Shown: positions 8,505-18,668 of the stretch, piece by piece
How positions within the stretch are numbered: the first letter of the stretch is position 1
Layout: every line of letters starts with the position of its first letter
Origin: Ectothiorhodospiraceae bacterium
GTDB taxonomy: Bacteria > Pseudomonadota > Gammaproteobacteria > Nitrococcales > Aquisalimonadaceae
Length of the DNA stretch: 64,000 nucleotides
Assembly (NCBI GenBank): GCA_020831845.1
Contig: JAFIFV010000037.1
Span: forward strand, 1 to 64,000
Direction: 5' to 3'
The notes under the pieces: model-generated
The model's database searches: none
What the model was told of the DNA's origin: nothing
What the model saw: the letters and a program-made list of their open reading frames with translations, nothing else
Translations under genes and position numbers: made by a program

Positions 8505-10397
8505 TCAACCGCCGGCGAGCAGCTTGTTCACCCGCTTTACATAGGCTGCGGGGTCGTCAAGTTGTCCGCCTTCCATCAGCAGGGACTGCTCGTAGAGCAC
8601 ATGCGCCCATTCGCTGGTCTCGGTATCGTCCTGCACCCCCTGCAGACGTTTCACCAGCGCGTGATCCGTATTGATCTCCAGGCGGGGCTTGCCGGTGGGG
8701 AATGGATCACCGGCCGCTCTCAGCATGCGCTGCATGCTGAGAGCGAACTCCTGCTCGCCCACCACCAGACAGGCCGGCGAGTCAGTCAGCCGGCGGCTGA
8801 CGCGAACGGTATCCACACGGCCTTCCAGCGCCTTTTTCAGGCGCTCCACCAGCGGCTTCAGCGCTTCCTCGACCTGCTCCTGCTCTTCCTTGCTCTCGTC
8901 GCCGGCCCCCAGCTTGTCCAGATTCAGCTCGCCCTTGGCGGCAGAAACCAGCGCTTTGCCGTCAAATTCATTCAGGTAGGACACCAGCCATTCGTCCACC
9001 GGGTCGCCGAGCAGCAGCACTTCCACGCCGTGCTTGCGGAACACTTCCAGGTGCGGGCTGTTGCGCGCCGCGGTAAAGCTGTCGGCAGTCACGTAGTAGA
9101 TCGCTTCCTGCCCGTCCTTCATGCGACCGATGTAGTCGGCCAGCGAAACAGATTCCTCGGACTGGTCGCTGTGTGTGGAAGCAAAGCGCAACAGCTTGCC
9201 GATGCGCTCGCGGTTGCCGAAGTCCTCGGCCGGGCCCTCCTTCAGCACACGACCGAAGGTTTTCCAGAATTCGGCGTAGCTTTCCGGCTGCTCCGAGGCA
9301 AGCTTGTCGAGCTGGTCGAGCACGCGCTTGACGCTGGCGGCCCGGATGCGATCGATCTGCCGGTTGTGCTGGAGGATTTCGCGGGACACATTCAGCGGCA
9401 GATCGTCGGAGTCGATCACGCCGCGAATGAAGCGCAGGTACCGTGGCATCAGCTGGTCGGCATCGTCCATGATGAACACGCGCTTGACGTAGAGCTTCAC
9501 GCCATGCCCACTCTCCCGGTCCCAGAGGTCGAACGGCGCGCGCTTGGGAATGTAAAGCAGCGAGGTGTAGCTCTGGTTGCCCTCCACCTTGTTGTGCATC
9601 CAGGCCAGCGGCCCCTCGAAGTCATGGGCGACGTGCTTGTAGAACTCCTCGTACTGCTCGTCGCTGATCTCGCTTTTCGGCCGCATCCAGAGCGCGCTGG
9701 CCTTGTTGACGGTCTCCTCACCAGCCGCCTCGCCCTCTTCACCGGACTGCTCTGCCGGCATGCGGATGGGCAGATCGATGTGGTCCGAATAGGTACGGAT
9801 GATCTGGCGCAGTCGGTATCCATCCAGGAATTCGTCTGCATCCTCCTTCAGGTGCAGCGTGACGGTGGTACCGCGGCCGGGTTGTTCGACGGTTTCGATC
9901 ACGTACTGACCATCGCCGGTGGATTCCCACCGCACGCCGGTTTCCGCCGCTTCGCCCGCCTTGCGCGTGTCCACCACGACGCGATCGGCGACGATGAACG
10001 CCGAGTAGAATCCCACACCGAACTGACCGATCAGGCGCGAATCCCTGGCCTGATCTCCGGAAAGATTCTGCAGGAACTGCCTGGTTCCGGATCGCGCGAT
10101 GGTGCCCAGGTTCTCCTGCACCTCCTCCCGGCTCATGCCCACGCCGTTGTCGGCCACGGTGATGGTCCGGGCATCCTTGTCAAAGGAAACACGGATGGCC
10201 AACTCCCCGTCGCCTTCCAGCAGGCCCTCGTCCTGCAGCGCCTGGAAACGCAGCTTGTCGGCGGCATCGGAGGCATTGGAAATCAGCTCGCGCAGGAAAA
10301 TCTCGCGATTGCTGTAGAGCGAATGGATCATCAGATCCAGTAACTGGCGAACCTCGGTCTGGAACTCCCGGGTTTCCTTCTGTGCAGCAACAGTCAT
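8505..10397 (-). CDS. htpG: Chaperone HtpG (Hsp90 family)
   Basis: 630 residues, full length. The N-terminal GHKL ATPase domain shows [14 protein letters not shown] (ATP-site Glu and Asn), [10 protein letters not shown] and [11 protein letters not shown]. The middle and C-terminal dimerisation domains follow. It is a cytosolic ATP-driven chaperone assisting refolding with DnaK. A long antisense open frame across it is a high-GC shadow. A sigma-32-type promoter 100-130 bases upstream of the ATG fits heat-shock control. Confidence 0.97.
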   Translation of the reverse strand: MTVAAQKETREFQTEVRQLLDLMIHSLYSNREIFLRELISNASDAADKLRFQALQDEGLLEGDGELAIRVSFDKDARTITVADNGVGMSREEVQENLGTIARSGTRQFLQNLSGDQARDSRLIGQFGVGFYSAFIVADRVVVDTRKAGEAAETGVRWESTGDGQYVIETVEQPGRGTTVTLHLKEDADEFLDGYRLRQIIRTYSDHIDLPIRMPAEQSGEEGEAAGEETVNKASALWMRPKSEISDEQYEEFYKHVAHDFEGPLAWMHNKVEGNQSYTSLLYIPKRAPFDLWDRESGHGVKLYVKRVFIMDDADQLMPRYLRFIRGVIDSDDLPLNVSREILQHNRQIDRIRAASVKRVLDQLDKLASEQPESYAEFWKTFGRVLKEGPAEDFGNRERIGKLLRFASTHSDQSEESVSLADYIGRMKDGQEAIYYVTADSFTAARNSPHLEVFRKHGVEVLLLGDPVDEWLVSYLNEFDGKALVSAAKGELNLDKLGAGDESKEEQEQVEEALKPLVERLKKALEGRVDTVRVSRRLTDSPACLVVGEQEFALSMQRMLRAAGDPFPTGKPRLEINTDHALVKRLQGVQDDTETSEWAHVLYEQSLLMEGGQLDDPAAYVKRVNKLLAGG

Positions 10398-10496
10398 CGT
10401 GCATGCTCCGTTCTTCTCGTAACTGGGAAAAACCGGCTGGCGCCTGGCGCAACGCCGTTTGCGGCCCGCGGCATTATGCGTTCATGGATGCTTCAG

Positions 10497-10528
10497 TGAA
10501 TGGGAACAGCCGGCGGGGATTTCAAGGG
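10497..10528 (-). promoter_or_regulatory. Sigma-32 (heat shock) promoter of htpG
   Basis: On the minus strand CCCTTGAAA (10528-10520) and CCCATTCA (10504-10497) are separated by 15 bases. This matches the sigma-32 consensus CTTGAA-N13-17-CCCATNT. Transcription would begin near 10490, about 90 bases before the htpG ATG. Confidence 0.75.
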
Positions 10529-10660
10529 AAAGACTTCCATTGCGCCGCTATTGCCGTCCGCGCGGCGACAACGCACTATGTTGCTGGAGGAAATGCGCCC
10601 GATCCTTGTTCCGGCAATGCCGGTCCGGCCATTGAACATCAGCCATGCCGAGGGGGGTAC

Positions 10661-11092
10661 GTGGATCTGTCGACGGTGATGCTGATCATCCTGCTGGAAG
10701 CCATCATCCTTTCTCTGGCCGCGGTGGGCGTCATCACGTGGTGGCTGGCGCGCCGATCCAGACAGGCACAGAAGGCAACCACCGACTCCGGCGCCGTCAC
10801 CGAAGAACTGACGCTGCCCGAGGATCTCCACGCCCAGACCCGGAAGTATCTCAACGATGAACTGGAACGCACCCGGGCACTTCGGCTCGGGCCCGGCAGT
10901 CAGCTACCGGTGGCGCCGGAAGTCATGGAAGTGCGCATAATCGCCCTGGAGGCGGAACTGCGTGCGCTGGACGTAGCAAACCAGCCGGATGCGGCCTGGC
11001 GCACGCTTGCCGAGGAGCTGGCGCCGCTGACCGCGGCGCTGAACAATACCGAAAACAAACCGTCCGACCCGCCCGGCTCAACAGGCGGCTAG
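10661..11092 (+). CDS. Hypothetical membrane-anchored coiled-coil protein
   Basis: 143 residues from GTG 10661, just after a GGGGGG purine run. Residues 7-28 are one transmembrane helix (MLIILLEAIILSLAAVGVI), followed by RRSRQ at the cytoplasmic side and a helical, charged soluble part rich in Glu and Leu, predicted coiled coil. No family is recognised. It is divergent from htpG and its last four bases overlap the stop end of the convergent acetolactate synthase gene. Longer frames upstream run through the htpG promoter and are rejected. Confidence 0.65.
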   Translation: MDLSTVMLIILLEAIILSLAAVGVITWWLARRSRQAQKATTDSGAVTEELTLPEDLHAQTRKYLNDELERTRALRLGPGSQLPVAPEVMEVRIIALEAELRALDVANQPDAAWRTLAEELAPLTAALNNTENKPSDPPGSTGG

Positions 11093-12939
11093 AACAGATC
11101 CGGGGTGGTAAGCGGGTCCATGGCCTCGCGCCCGCTCTTGAGTTCCCGCGCGGTGATCCACTCGCCGGTCACCATCTGCTTGTAACCCATGCCGGGGCCC
11201 ACCATGGGATAGACGCTGGCGTCGCCGTCGATCATCACTTCCAGGAACGCGGGCCCCTTGAACTCGACGAACGCCTTCAGCGCCGCCGCCACATCGGCCT
11301 TGTCGGTAACCCGCCTGGCAAACTCGAAACCATCGGACTCGGCGGCCTTGATGAAATCCTTCCTGTGCAGCGTCTTGTCCGTACCGGAGAAGTTCTCGTT
11401 GAAGTACAGGCGCTGCCATTGTCGCACCATGCCATCGCCCTGGTTGTTCAGCAACAACACCTTCACCGGCAGGTTGTAGTTGGTAACGGTTTCCAGCTCG
11501 CCGAGGTTCATTCGAATGCTGCCGTCGCCATCGATATCCACGACGATACGATCCGGGCAGGCGAACTGTGCGCCGATGGCGGCGGGCAGCCCGAAGCCCA
11601 TGGTCCCCATGCTTCCCGACGTCAGCCACAGGCGGGGCTCCCGGAAATCGCAGTACTGGGCCGCCCACATCTGGTGCTGGCCGACGCCGGTGCTGACAAT
11701 CGCCCGGCCATCGGTGAGCCGGCTGAGTTCTTCCACCACGTAGTGCGGCTGGATCAGCTCCGACTCACGATCGTAATTCATCGGGTGATTGCGGCGCAGT
11801 TGCTGCACATGCTTTACCCAGGGGGCGAAATCCTTGTCGAACTCGGACTTCTTGCCGTAGTTGATCAACTGCCGCAGGCTGCGGCCGGCCTCGCCCACGT
11901 GCGCCCATTCCACCAGCCGCACCTTGCCGATCTCGGCGGCATCAATGTCGATATGCGCCACATGCTCGGCCAGCGGCGCGAACTCCTCCACCTTGCCGGC
12001 CACACGGTCGTCGAAACGCGAACCCACGGCGATCAGGAAGTCGCAGTCCTCCACCGCATAGTTCGCATAGGCCGTCCCATGCATCCCCAGCATGTGCAGG
12101 CACAATTCGTCCTTGGTATCCAGGGCGCCCAGCCCCATCAGCGTGGTCACCACCGGCACGTTGAACGTCCGAGCGAACTCGGTGACCTCCTTGGAGGCGT
12201 TGCCGTTGATGGCTCCGCCGCCAACGTACAGCAAGGGCCGGTTGGAATGCTCCAGCAACTCGAAGAACTGGCGGCACTTGCGCTCTGACAGCTTGGCCGA
12301 TTTCAGGGAGTCCATGCGCTGCCGGTAGCCGCGGATCTCCAGCAGCCCCTCGCCCAGGAACTCCCCGACCCAGTTCTGCATATCCTTGGGCACATCCACC
12401 ACCACCGGGCCGGGCCGGCCGGAACGCGCCACCTCGAAAGCAGTCCGGATGGTTGCCTCCAGCTGCTCCGGCTTGGTGACCAGAAACACGTGCTTGGCGC
12501 AGCTACCCATGATGTTGACGATCGGCGCTTCCTGGAACGCATCGGTCCCCATCGCCCCGGTCGGCACCTGGCCGGTGATGGCCACCACCGGGGTCGAGTC
12601 CGCCATGCAATCGCGAATCGGAGTGACGGTATTGGTTGCGCCCGGGCCGGAGGTGACCAGGAACACCCCGACCTTGCCGCTGGCGCGGGCATAGCCGGCT
12701 GCCATGAAGCCCGCGCCCTGTTCGTTGGCGGGCACGACAAGCCGCATCGGATCTTCCTCGCCCTCGCCCCGGTGGGACTGGTTGTAGCGGAAGATGGCGT
12801 CATAAGTCGGCAGAATCGCACCCCCGCTGTACCCGAAGACGGTGTCGACGCCTTCATCGGCCAGCACCTGAATGATCATCTCGGCACCACTCATGGTATT
12901 GCCGGCTTCGGGGTGTCGCTTTCCTTTCTGTCTACTCAT
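11089..12939 (-). CDS. ilvB: Acetolactate synthase large subunit (thiamine diphosphate enzyme)
   Basis: 616 residues. It condenses two pyruvates, or pyruvate with 2-oxobutyrate, in branched-chain amino acid synthesis. The ThDP-activating Glu is in VVPANEQGAGFMA, with VTSGPGATNT and the metal-binding GDGSIRMNLGELETV near residue 472. Length and motifs fit AHAS catalytic subunits better than pyruvate oxidase. A regulatory subunit (ilvN/ilvH) is not adjacent, as it usually is, so it must be encoded elsewhere. An upstream extension of about 15 residues before MSGAEMII is unusual. The exact isozyme letter is uncertain. Confidence 0.85.
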   Translation of the reverse strand: MSRQKGKRHPEAGNTMSGAEMIIQVLADEGVDTVFGYSGGAILPTYDAIFRYNQSHRGEGEEDPMRLVVPANEQGAGFMAAGYARASGKVGVFLVTSGPGATNTVTPIRDCMADSTPVVAITGQVPTGAMGTDAFQEAPIVNIMGSCAKHVFLVTKPEQLEATIRTAFEVARSGRPGPVVVDVPKDMQNWVGEFLGEGLLEIRGYRQRMDSLKSAKLSERKCRQFFELLEHSNRPLLYVGGGAINGNASKEVTEFARTFNVPVVTTLMGLGALDTKDELCLHMLGMHGTAYANYAVEDCDFLIAVGSRFDDRVAGKVEEFAPLAEHVAHIDIDAAEIGKVRLVEWAHVGEAGRSLRQLINYGKKSEFDKDFAPWVKHVQQLRRNHPMNYDRESELIQPHYVVEELSRLTDGRAIVSTGVGQHQMWAAQYCDFREPRLWLTSGSMGTMGFGLPAAIGAQFACPDRIVVDIDGDGSIRMNLGELETVTNYNLPVKVLLLNNQGDGMVRQWQRLYFNENFSGTDKTLHRKDFIKAAESDGFEFARRVTDKADVAAALKAFVEFKGPAFLEVMIDGDASVYPMVGPGMGYKQMVTGEWITARELKSGREAMDPLTTPDLF

Positions 12940-13159
12940 GGATACCAGTGCCAGTTGATAATGGGCGCTCTCGCCGGAGGCGGAGCCCGTGATGACGAAT
13001 GCGGTATGCTTGGCGGTTTGCCCGGCCCCGTTCGCACACAGGGGTCAAGACCCCAACCCTGCGACGGGTAGCCGTACACTATAAAGGGCCGGCTAACCGC
13101 CAGACAAGCCTTTCAGGCGGCGGCTGGTCCGGCGGATGCGACGCGAGGTCCTGCCTGGC

Positions 13160-13558
13160 TCAGTCGCTTTCGCCGTCGAAGCGCAGCGCGGCGGAATTGA
13201 TGCAGTAACGGAGCCCGGTGGGCTCTGGGCCATCCGGAAACACATGCCCCATGTGAGCACCGCATTGGCTGCAGAGCACTTCCTCCCGCCGCATCCCCAG
13301 ACTGAGATCCTGCTCCACCTCCAGCGCGTCCGGCGACAGCGGTTCCCAGAAACTGGGCCAGCCGGAACCGGAATCGTACTTGGTGTCGGACGCGAACAGG
13401 GTCTGTCCGCAACAGATGCAGGAAAACGTGCCCCGCCCCTTGAAGTTGTTGTACTTGCCGGTAAACGGCGGCTCGGTCCCTTTCTGCCGGGTGATACGGT
13501 ACTGTTCCGGCGACAGCTCCCTGCGCCATTCCTCGTCCGTTTTGCGAACCCTGCCCAT
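13160..13558 (-). CDS. msrB: Peptide-methionine (R)-S-oxide reductase
   Basis: 132 residues. It reduces methionine-R-sulfoxide in proteins. The zinc-binding CxxC pairs are seen in CICCGQTLF and CSQCGAHMGHVFPDG, and the catalytic Cys is in GLRYCINSAALRF. The substrate loop YDSGSGWPSFWEP is intact. The start MGRVRKTDEEWRRELS is chosen by a GGAGG site six bases upstream. The gene is divergent from the FimL-like gene across about 160 bases. Confidence 0.95.
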   Translation of the reverse strand: MGRVRKTDEEWRRELSPEQYRITRQKGTEPPFTGKYNNFKGRGTFSCICCGQTLFASDTKYDSGSGWPSFWEPLSPDALEVEQDLSLGMRREEVLCSQCGAHMGHVFPDGPEPTGLRYCINSAALRFDGESD

Positions 13559-13719
13559 TTTGACCTCCGAGACATCGTTCACACTGTCTGCTGGCCGAGA
13601 CAGCTCGGCCCCGATGAGTATACTGGCACGCTCCCGGCCGACTGGATACCAACAGAACAGCGACGGCCCGCGAACCCGCGAACAACAAAGCACGGCGTCC
13701 AGCTGGAAGGATAGTCTGC

Positions 13720-15390
13720 ATGACGATACGCCCAATACAGAACCCGGTCCGCCTGGCAGAGGACGAGATCAACAAGGCGCTGGAACAGGCCGCTGCGGCC
13801 ATCGACGCGTACGAGCAGGACCACGACGACGTTCCTCCCTGGGAAGCCTGTCGCACCCACCTGGAGGAAGTGCGCGGCGCCGTCATGATGCTGGACATCC
13901 AGGGCGCGGTGGTGCTGTGCAACGAGTGCCTCGGTCTGATAGATGCTCTGGAATCGGGCACCAGCCTGTCCCGGGAACAGGGCCTGGACCTGTTGATGTA
14001 CGGGCTGCTGCTGCTGCCGCGTTACCTGAGCAGGGTTGCCGAGCAGCGACGGGAGCTGCCGGACACGCTGTTGCCGACATTGAATGCGCTGCGCGGCCTG
14101 CGGCGGTCCTTCCCCCTGCCGGAATTCCATTTCGCCGCCTTCAACCGTGTTGATCCCTCTCTGCCTCAACTGTCGGCCCCGGACAGCACGGTGGCGGAGA
14201 ATATGGACGAGACGGGCCGGCGGCTGCGCCTCATGTTGCAGATCGGCCTGCTGGGCCTGTTCCGCAGCCCCGATTCCCAGGTTCACGCCAAGCAGGTGCA
14301 CCGGGCGCTGGTACGCATGGGCGAAGCCTTCGGGAACACCGCCTGTGGTCGCTGGATGAGGCTGGCCGCAAAGGCTTTCCATCCGTTGGTGGAACAGCGC
14401 ATGACCGCTGACATCTCCATGCGGCTGCTGCTCTCCCGCATTGATCTGCACGCCCGCGCCTGCATGCTGCAGGGGCGGGAAGGCCTGGACACACGGCCAC
14501 CGGAGCTGGTCAGCCGCGGCCTGCTGTACTACACCATGCGCGGCAGCGAACATGATGAGACGCTGGCCGAGCTGCGCGAGCAACTGGGCCTGTCCGTGGG
14601 CGTGGCCCCGCCGGCACTGGTGGAGCATGAACGCGAGGCCATGGCGGCGCCGGACCAGTCCGTGATGGAAGCTGTCACGAAAGCCGTCCGGGACGACCTG
14701 GACCGGCTCAAGGACATGATCGAGTCGCTCAGCCGGCTTAGCAGCATTACTTCCTCCGAGCGCAAGGAGCTTGCCGCGCAGTTGTCCGACATGGCGGGGA
14801 CGCTGACCGTGCTCGGCCTGTCCGAGCTGGCGGCGCTGCTGAAGCGCGAACAGACCAAACTGCACTCGTTGAGCGAGAATGCCGGCGGCGAACGCCTGGC
14901 GGAGATTCTGACCCACGCGGCGGAAACGCTCACCGAAGTGGAGGAGCAGATCTATACCCTGTCCCGGCCGGGCGGGAGGGGCAGCCGTCCCGGCAAGCCC
15001 CGTCGGCTGATGGAAGCCGAACAGCAGGCACTGACCGAAAGCCTGAAAAACCTTCAGCGCATCCACAGGGCGCTGGAGTACCTGAACGGCGACCTGGACG
15101 AGGGCGAGGACCTGGGCCTGATGGCTCAGCCTGTAGCCGAAATCGCCGGCACGCTGCGCATTCTTGGCCGGGACGAGGCCGCGGCGCTCATGATCCGTTG
15201 CGACAGCCAGCTGAAACAGTTCGCGGCCCACCCCCGGGAATTGGACAAGATCGACGCCCTGGCCGACGCCCTCGCAGCGATTGAATGGTTTCTGGAAGGG
15301 CTGCTGGAGGGGCTGGACCAGGGCGAGGAAGCGCTGGACCTGGCACGGGAGGCGTTGAAGGCGCTGGAAACACGGCACCGACGGGCCTGA
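13720..15390 (+). CDS. FimL/ChpA N-terminal-like, Hpt-type protein
   Basis: 556 residues, all helical and soluble, with no response-regulator or kinase domain. The first 130 residues (HLEEVRGAVMMLDIQGAVVL, then LLLLPRYLSRVAEQRRELP) follow the pattern of the N-terminus of the type IV pilus kinase ChpA and of FimL. In Pseudomonas FimL is an Hpt-like scaffold with non-phosphorylatable sites that controls cAMP and twitching. A His at about residue 47 lies in an Hpt-like context; whether it is phosphorylated cannot be judged. No pilus genes are nearby. A TGGAAGGA site precedes the ATG. Confidence 0.6.
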   Translation: MTIRPIQNPVRLAEDEINKALEQAAAAIDAYEQDHDDVPPWEACRTHLEEVRGAVMMLDIQGAVVLCNECLGLIDALESGTSLSREQGLDLLMYGLLLLPRYLSRVAEQRRELPDTLLPTLNALRGLRRSFPLPEFHFAAFNRVDPSLPQLSAPDSTVAENMDETGRRLRLMLQIGLLGLFRSPDSQVHAKQVHRALVRMGEAFGNTACGRWMRLAAKAFHPLVEQRMTADISMRLLLSRIDLHARACMLQGREGLDTRPPELVSRGLLYYTMRGSEHDETLAELREQLGLSVGVAPPALVEHEREAMAAPDQSVMEAVTKAVRDDLDRLKDMIESLSRLSSITSSERKELAAQLSDMAGTLTVLGLSELAALLKREQTKLHSLSENAGGERLAEILTHAAETLTEVEEQIYTLSRPGGRGSRPGKPRRLMEAEQQALTESLKNLQRIHRALEYLNGDLDEGEDLGLMAQPVAEIAGTLRILGRDEAAALMIRCDSQLKQFAAHPRELDKIDALADALAAIEWFLEGLLEGLDQGEEALDLAREALKALETRHRRA

Positions 15391-15509
15391 GCTGCCGCCA
15401 ACCCAGTCACTCGCCTGACTGCCCCTTCCGATAGCGTATGGGGCGGCGCGGAAGTACAATGGCGACCCCTTTCCCAGAGCCGTGCCAGCCGGCCAACGAA
15501 GGAACCGCC

Positions 15510-16748
15510 ATGAGTGAAATCATCCTCATCAACGTCTCCGGCCAGGACAAACGGGGCCTGACGTCCTCGCTGATGGGCATTCTGGCCGAGTACAACGTGG
15601 GCATACTGGATATCGGCCAGGCCATGATCCACGACACACTGTCCCTGGGGATGCTGGTGAAGGTTCCAGACCAGGCCAAGCTCTCGCCGGTGCTCAAGGA
15701 CGTCCTGTTCCACATCCATCACCTGGGCATGCAGGTGCGCTTCACGCCGATCAGCGAGGAACAGTACGAGGAATGGGTGCGCGGAGCGGGCAAGCCCCGC
15801 TATATCTTCACCCTGCTTGGCCGCCGCATCGAAGCCGACCACATCGCCCGGGTCGCGGCGGTGATCACCGAGAACGATCTGAACATCGAGGACATCGTCC
15901 GCCTGTCCGGGCGGGAACCGCTGTACAAGAACAGCGGCCAGCAGAGCCGTGCCTGCATCGAACTCACCGTCCGCGGCCAGCCGGTGGATCTGGACGCCAT
16001 GAAGCAGCGCTTTCTGGAGATTTCCCAACAACTGGATATCGACATCGCCTTCCAGGAGGACAGCGTCTACCGGCGGAACCGTCGCCTGGTGGTGTTCGAC
16101 ATGGACTCCACGCTGATCCAGCAGGAGGTCATCGACGAGCTGGCCAAGCAGGCCGGCGTCGGCGAAGAGGTGAGCCAGGTCACCGAGGCCGCCATGCAGG
16201 GCGAGATCGACTTCCGCGAAAGCCTGCGACGGCGGGTGAGTCTGCTGGAGGGGCTGGATGCCTCGGTGCTGGAAACCGTGGCGAGGAACCTCTCCCTCAG
16301 CGAAGGGGCGGAACGCCTGATCCGCACCCTGAAGGCCTTCGGCTACAAGACGGCCATCATTTCCGGCGGCTTCAGCTACTTCGGCCGTTACCTGCAGCAG
16401 AAACTGGGCGTGGACGATGTCCATGCCAACGAGTTGGAGATCCGCGACGGCAAGGTGACCGGCAAGGTGCTGGGGCCGATCGTGGACGGCGAGCGCAAGG
16501 CATTGCTGTTGCGCGAGATCGCCGAGCGAGAAGGCCTGCGCCTGGAACAGACCATTGCCGTGGGGGACGGTGCCAACGACCTGCCCATGCTGCGCCTGGC
16601 CGGCCTCGGCATCGCCTATCGCGCCAAGCCGCTGGTCAAGCGCAATGCCCGCCAGTCGCTGAGCACGCTGGGCCTGGACGGCATTCTCTACCTGATCGGC
16701 ATCAAGGACGCCGACACGGTGGAGGAAATCAGCCGCGACCAGGCCTGA
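15510..16748 (+). CDS. serB: Phosphoserine phosphatase with N-terminal ACT domains
   Basis: 412 residues. The first 190 hold two ACT-like modules (ILINVSGQDKRGLTSSLMG; RYIFTLLGRRIEADHIARV), which probably sense serine. The HAD phosphatase follows, with motif I FDMDSTLIQQEVIDE near residue 200, SGGFSYFG and motif IV GDGANDLPMLRLAGLGIAY. It performs the last step of serine synthesis. This long form is common in gammaproteobacteria such as Pseudomonas. The start at 15510 has AAGGAA upstream; an intrinsic terminator follows. Confidence 0.95.
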   Translation: MSEIILINVSGQDKRGLTSSLMGILAEYNVGILDIGQAMIHDTLSLGMLVKVPDQAKLSPVLKDVLFHIHHLGMQVRFTPISEEQYEEWVRGAGKPRYIFTLLGRRIEADHIARVAAVITENDLNIEDIVRLSGREPLYKNSGQQSRACIELTVRGQPVDLDAMKQRFLEISQQLDIDIAFQEDSVYRRNRRLVVFDMDSTLIQQEVIDELAKQAGVGEEVSQVTEAAMQGEIDFRESLRRRVSLLEGLDASVLETVARNLSLSEGAERLIRTLKAFGYKTAIISGGFSYFGRYLQQKLGVDDVHANELEIRDGKVTGKVLGPIVDGERKALLLREIAEREGLRLEQTIAVGDGANDLPMLRLAGLGIAYRAKPLVKRNARQSLSTLGLDGILYLIGIKDADTVEEISRDQA

Positions 16749-16762
16749 GCCGAATCGTCAGC

Positions 16763-16800
16763 AAAAAACCCCGCCGGGGTAGCCTACAGCGGGGTTTTTC
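16763..16800. terminator. Bidirectional intrinsic terminator between serB and rplS
   Basis: A 10-bp stem AAAACCCCGC (16765-16774) / GCGGGGTTTT (16789-16798) is flanked by A-runs and T-runs on both sides. It serves convergent serB and the rpsP-rplS operon. Confidence 0.9.
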
Positions 16801-16887
16801 TTTCATCTGTCCGCAAAAGAGCCTGAACGGGGCCACCGACGCGGTGCGGCTTTTGGCCGCCCGGGTCGATTGCCGCCAAAGGCCCTT

Positions 16888-17241
16888 TTAGACCTTTTCC
16901 TTGATCCGCGCGGCCTTGCCCTGACGGTCGCGCAGGTAGTAAAGCTTGGCACGGCGAACGTCGCCGCGACGCTTCACGGTGATGCTCTCGATCAGCGGGC
17001 TGTAGGTCTGGAACACGCGCTCCACACCCTCGCCATGGGAAACCTTGCGCACCGTGAAGGCGGAGTCCAGCCCACGGTTGCGCTTGGCAATCACCACACC
17101 CTCGAAGGCCTGCAGGCGCTCCCGGTTACCTTCGCGGACGCGGACCTGCACCGTGACGGTATCGCCCGCAGCGAATGCCGGAATCTCACGGCCGACGGCC
17201 TCCATCTGTTCCTTGTTCAGTTCGTCGATGATGTTGCTCAT
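16888..17241 (-). CDS. rplS: Large ribosomal subunit protein bL19
   Basis: 117 residues. It lies at the 30S-50S interface. It starts [13 protein letters not shown], and [26 protein letters not shown] is the SH3-like core of the family. ATG 17241 is the conserved start; an upstream extension of 22 codons overlaps trmD and is rejected. It is the last gene of rpsP-rimM-trmD-rplS, four bases after trmD, with the terminator at 16763-16800 downstream. Confidence 0.97.
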   Translation of the reverse strand: MSNIIDELNKEQMEAVGREIPAFAAGDTVTVQVRVREGNRERLQAFEGVVIAKRNRGLDSAFTVRKVSHGEGVERVFQTYSPLIESITVKRRGDVRRAKLYYLRDRQGKAARIKEKV

Positions 17242-17245
17242 GCCT

Positions 17246-18019
17246 CTATCCCCTGCCCGTGTCCACCGGAGACGTCCGGTGGGATCGGTGTTCCTCAATG
17301 AATTCATTCAGCAACCGTCGACTGTCGTCGTCCAGTTGCGACTGCTCCAGCAGGTCCGGCCGACGCAACCAGGTGCGACCCAGCGCCTGCTTCCGGCGCC
17401 ACCGGGCTATCGCCTGGTGATCGCCTCCCAGCAGAACCGGCGGCACACACATACCGCCGATCTCTTCGGGACGGGTGAAATGGGGGTAATCCAGCAACCC
17501 GTCCGTAAATGAATCTTCCTGCGCCGAATCGGCGTGGCCCAGTGCCCCCGGCAGCAGTCTCGCCACAGCGTCGACCACGGTCATGGCCGGCAGTTCACCG
17601 CCACTCAGCACGTAATCGCCAACGGAGAGCTCTTCGTCGACTTCCGTGGACACCAGCCGCTCGTCGATGCCTTCATACCGGCCGCACAGCAGGATCAGGC
17701 GCTTCCGTGTGGCCAGCTCCCGGACCAGTGCCTGGTCCAGGCGCCTGCCCTGAGGGCTCAGGTAGATCACCCGGGCACCGTCGCTGCACGCCCGCCTGGC
17801 CCGCCGGATAGTGGTGCGCAACGGCTCGACCTTCATCACCATGCCGGGGCCGCCACCGTAGGCCCGATCGTCCACCGTACGATGCCTGTCCTCGGCATCG
17901 TCGCGGGGATTCCAGCTCACCAGCTCAAGCAGCCCCTGCTCGACGGCGCGCCCGGTAACGCCCCAGCGGCCAACCGCGGCCACCAGATCCGGGAACAACG
18001 TGATCACGTCGATCCGCAT
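17246..18019 (-). CDS. trmD: tRNA (guanine-N1)-methyltransferase
   Basis: 257 residues. It methylates G37 next to the anticodon using S-adenosylmethionine and prevents +1 frameshifting. SPOUT trefoil-knot segments are present: [24 protein letters not shown] and [14 protein letters not shown]. The N-terminus [13 protein letters not shown] is typical. It lies in the standard ribosomal operon between rimM (111 bases upstream) and rplS. Confidence 0.97.
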   Translation of the reverse strand: MRIDVITLFPDLVAAVGRWGVTGRAVEQGLLELVSWNPRDDAEDRHRTVDDRAYGGGPGMVMKVEPLRTTIRRARRACSDGARVIYLSPQGRRLDQALVRELATRKRLILLCGRYEGIDERLVSTEVDEELSVGDYVLSGGELPAMTVVDAVARLLPGALGHADSAQEDSFTDGLLDYPHFTRPEEIGGMCVPPVLLGGDHQAIARWRRKQALGRTWLRRPDLLEQSQLDDDSRRLLNEFIEEHRSHRTSPVDTGRG

Positions 18020-18130
18020 GGGGCCTCCGGCGGTCGGTTAGTCCGCATATCTCACCACCGCTCTACTGCGGCCGCCGATCCGCCCGCTGGACGGGGCAAG
18101 CTCGCTGCGGAAGGCGGCGGGATACGCAGG

Positions 18131-18658
18131 CTAGAATTCCGGATCCCAGTCCACCTCCAGGAGGCCGGAGGCCAGATCCACCCGGGTCACGAACTCGCCG
18201 ACCACCATCGGGATCAGTCGCTCCCGGTCTCCCCGCACCACCAGCACGTCGTTGGCGCCGGTCTGGATCAGATGATCCACATGACCCAGTTCCACTCCGT
18301 CCACCGTGCAGACCCGAAGACCTTCGAGATCCGCCCAGTAGTATTCACCTTCCGACAAGGGCGGCAGCGCGTCGCGCTCGAGCGCGATTTCCCTGCCCTG
18401 CAGCGCTTCGGCCTGCTCGCGGGACTCCATGTCTTTCAGCCGCGCCACCACCGACTTGCCCTGCTTCCGTCCGCTCGCCAGTTCCACCTCGGCCCAGCCT
18501 TCCGGGCCGCTGAGCAACCAGCGCGGATACGTCAGTATGTTCTCGCGCGGGTCGGTGAATGACTGGATCCGCACCCAGCCCTTCACGCCATGGGGCGCTC
18601 CAATGCGCCCCATGATAACCAGCCGGGACTGGTCGACCACGCCGCTACCCGGCAGCAC
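18131..18658 (-). CDS. rimM: Ribosome maturation factor RimM
   Basis: 175 residues from GTG 18658. It assists 30S assembly around S19. The N-terminal RimM beta-barrel starts at MGRIGAPHGVKGWVRIQS, and a PRC-barrel follows from about residue 100 (EYYWADLEGLRV through LIPMVVGEFV). It lies 10 bases after rpsP. The GTG start is the best fit; an internal ATG at MGRIGAPHG would drop 15 residues. Confidence 0.95.
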   Translation of the reverse strand: MLPGSGVVDQSRLVIMGRIGAPHGVKGWVRIQSFTDPRENILTYPRWLLSGPEGWAEVELASGRKQGKSVVARLKDMESREQAEALQGREIALERDALPPLSEGEYYWADLEGLRVCTVDGVELGHVDHLIQTGANDVLVVRGDRERLIPMVVGEFVTRVDLASGLLEVDWDPEF

Positions 18659-18668
18659 GAAGCCCGTA

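Noticed and set aside
8562-10343. 593-codon open frame antisense to htpG
   Set aside because: Mirrors the codon structure of a certain gene; translation is low-complexity and has no ribosome site.
13579-15459. 626-codon frame antisense to the FimL-like gene
   Set aside because: Gln/Arg/His-rich shadow; spans two intergenic regions.
15126-16424. 432-codon frame antisense to serB
   Set aside because: Shadow of a certain gene.
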